This document shows positions 5,635 to 6,399 of a DNA stretch of 6,399 nucleotides, piece after piece. The notes under the pieces were generated by a model, which was given only the letters and a program-made list of their open reading frames with translations, was not told the DNA's origin and searched no databases. A program made the translations under genes and the position numbers. Numbering within the stretch: the stretch's first letter is position 1; each line of letters opens with the position of its first letter. Origin of the DNA: Clostridia bacterium (GTDB lineage: Bacteria > Bacillota_A > Clostridia > Oscillospirales > SIG627); NCBI GenBank assembly GCA_017508505.1, contig JAFVYT010000186.1, positions 1 through 6,399 on the forward strand, given 5' to 3'.

Positions 5635-6399
5635 ATGTTTCATCTGATCAAAAAAGAAAAAGAAGCCCGTCGCGGTGAGTTCGTCACTGTTCACGGAACC
5701 GTACAAACCCCTGCTTTTATGAATGTGGGGACCAGCGCTGCCATCAAGGGCGGCGTTTCCGCCGACGATCTGGAAAATCTGAAGTGTCAGATCGAGCTTT
5801 CCAATACCTACCACCTCCACGTGCGTCCCGGGGACGACGTGATTCGTCGGATGGGAGGTCTCCATCGCTTTATGAATTGGTCCAAGCCTATTCTGACGGA
5901 CAGCGGCGGGTTTCAGGTTTTTTCTCTGGCGGCTTTGAATCGCATCGACGACGAGGGTGTCACCTTCCAAAGCCACGTGGACGGAAAGCGCATTTTTATG
6001 GGACCGGAGGAGAGTATGCGGATCCAGTCCAACCTCGGCTCCACCGTTGCCATGGCCTTTGACCAGTGCATCGGGAATCCTGCCACAGAGGAGGAGGCAC
6101 GCATTGCCTCGGAGCGGACCATTCGCTGGCTGGAGCGTTGCAAAAGGGAGATGGCACGGCTCAATTCGCTTCCCGACACCGTCAATCCCAATCAGCTTCT
6201 CTTCGGGATCAATCAAGGCTCCACCTTCCGCCATCTTCGTATCGACAATATGAAGCGCATCGCCGAGATGGATCTGGACGGCTACGCCATCGGCGGTCTT
6301 GCGGTAGGGGAGAGCGCCGACGTGATGTACGATATCATCGAGGCGGTCAATCCCTATGCTCCCGAGAATAAGATCCGTTATCTGATGGGGGTCGGCACC
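5635..6399 (+). CDS. tgt: tRNA-guanine(34) transglycosylase (Tgt); 3' part beyond window
   Basis: The first 255 codons are present; complete enzymes are about 370-390 residues. Tgt swaps guanine at the wobble position of GUN-anticodon tRNAs for the queuosine precursor preQ1. The fragment is the TIM-barrel catalytic domain. By alignment to the Zymomonas mobilis enzyme, DSGGFQ begins at D89 (equivalent of D102), MAFDQC holds D143 (D156), FGINQG holds Q194 (Q203) and the second Gly of IGGLAVGE is G221 (G230); these bind the base. The catalytic nucleophile Asp (D280 equivalent) and the zinc site lie outside the window. A 4-residue longer loop separates D143 and Q194, and FGINQGST and NPAT wording is of the clostridial kind, so I see nothing abnormal. 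The ATG at 5635 follows GAGGAG and the upstream stop by 8 bp, placing tgt in one transcription unit with the thioesterase. No separate promoter is visible. Queuosine or secretion genes often follow tgt, but that is outside the window. Confidence 0.97.
   Translation, partial: MFHLIKKEKEARRGEFVTVHGTVQTPAFMNVGTSAAIKGGVSADDLENLKCQIELSNTYHLHVRPGDDVIRRMGGLHRFMNWSKPILTDSGGFQVFSLAALNRIDDEGVTFQSHVDGKRIFMGPEESMRIQSNLGSTVAMAFDQCIGNPATEEEARIASERTIRWLERCKREMARLNSLPDTVNPNQLLFGINQGSTFRHLRIDNMKRIAEMDLDGYAIGGLAVGESADVMYDIIEAVNPYAPENKIRYLMGVGT

Noticed and set aside
6061..6213. Apparently odd Tgt wording (DQCIGNPA, FGINQGST) as a sign of a divergent paralogue
   Set aside because: The base-binding residues D143 and Q194 are kept, and similar wording is, as far as I recall, normal in clostridial Tgt proteins.
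5494..6234. A 246-codon minus-strand open frame opposite the thioesterase end and tgt
   Set aside because: It crosses two genes with clear catalytic motifs and a clean stop/Shine-Dalgarno junction, and has no domain of its own.

Overview
The window looks like chromosomal core DNA from a member of the Firmicutes, probably the class Clostridia. The evidence is a full-length clostridial-type DnaE with a complete PHP domain, a bacterial FatA/FatB-like acyl-ACP thioesterase, a Tgt with the clostridial wording of its motifs (FGINQG, GYAIGGLAVGES), strong GAGGAG Shine-Dalgarno sites and sigma-A type promoters. The species cannot be named from this. I see no tRNA, rRNA, CRISPR array, insertion sequence, phage gene or foreign-looking insert.

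Layout. Two gene pairs diverge from a short AT-rich spacer at 4796-4909. Leftward (minus strand) are dnaE (4795-1283) and, 40 bp behind it, a class A penicillin-binding protein (1242 to the left edge, with only its glycosyltransferase half and the very start of its transpeptidase half present). Rightward (plus strand) are an acyl-ACP thioesterase (4910-5626) and, 8 bp behind it, tgt (5635 to the right edge, 255 codons present). The spacing suggests each pair is one transcription unit. Coding density is very high and there is no gene-free stretch over 300 bp.

Control region. The 114-bp spacer is the most interesting part. It holds a perfect-consensus promoter for the thioesterase/tgt pair (TTGACA, 17 nt, TATAAT at 4807-4835) and a good extended -10 promoter for dnaE (TTGTAA, 17 nt, TGTTATAAT on the minus strand, 4891-4863). 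The two promoters face each other, so the predicted transcripts start about 15 bp apart, overlap at their 5' ends and each reads through the other promoter. A perfect 21-bp palindrome (4823-4843) covers the -10 box and predicted start of the rightward promoter, and lies just downstream of the dnaE start. This looks like a repressor operator able to affect both directions; I cannot identify the regulator.

How the genes fit together. DnaE is a replicative polymerase, the PBP builds peptidoglycan, the thioesterase releases fatty acids from acyl carrier protein, and Tgt starts queuosine modification of tRNA. They do not form one pathway. I see no obvious novel multi-gene system; the candidate novelty is the interlocked, operator-bearing promoter pair that could link chain replication and wall synthesis genes with a lipid gene.
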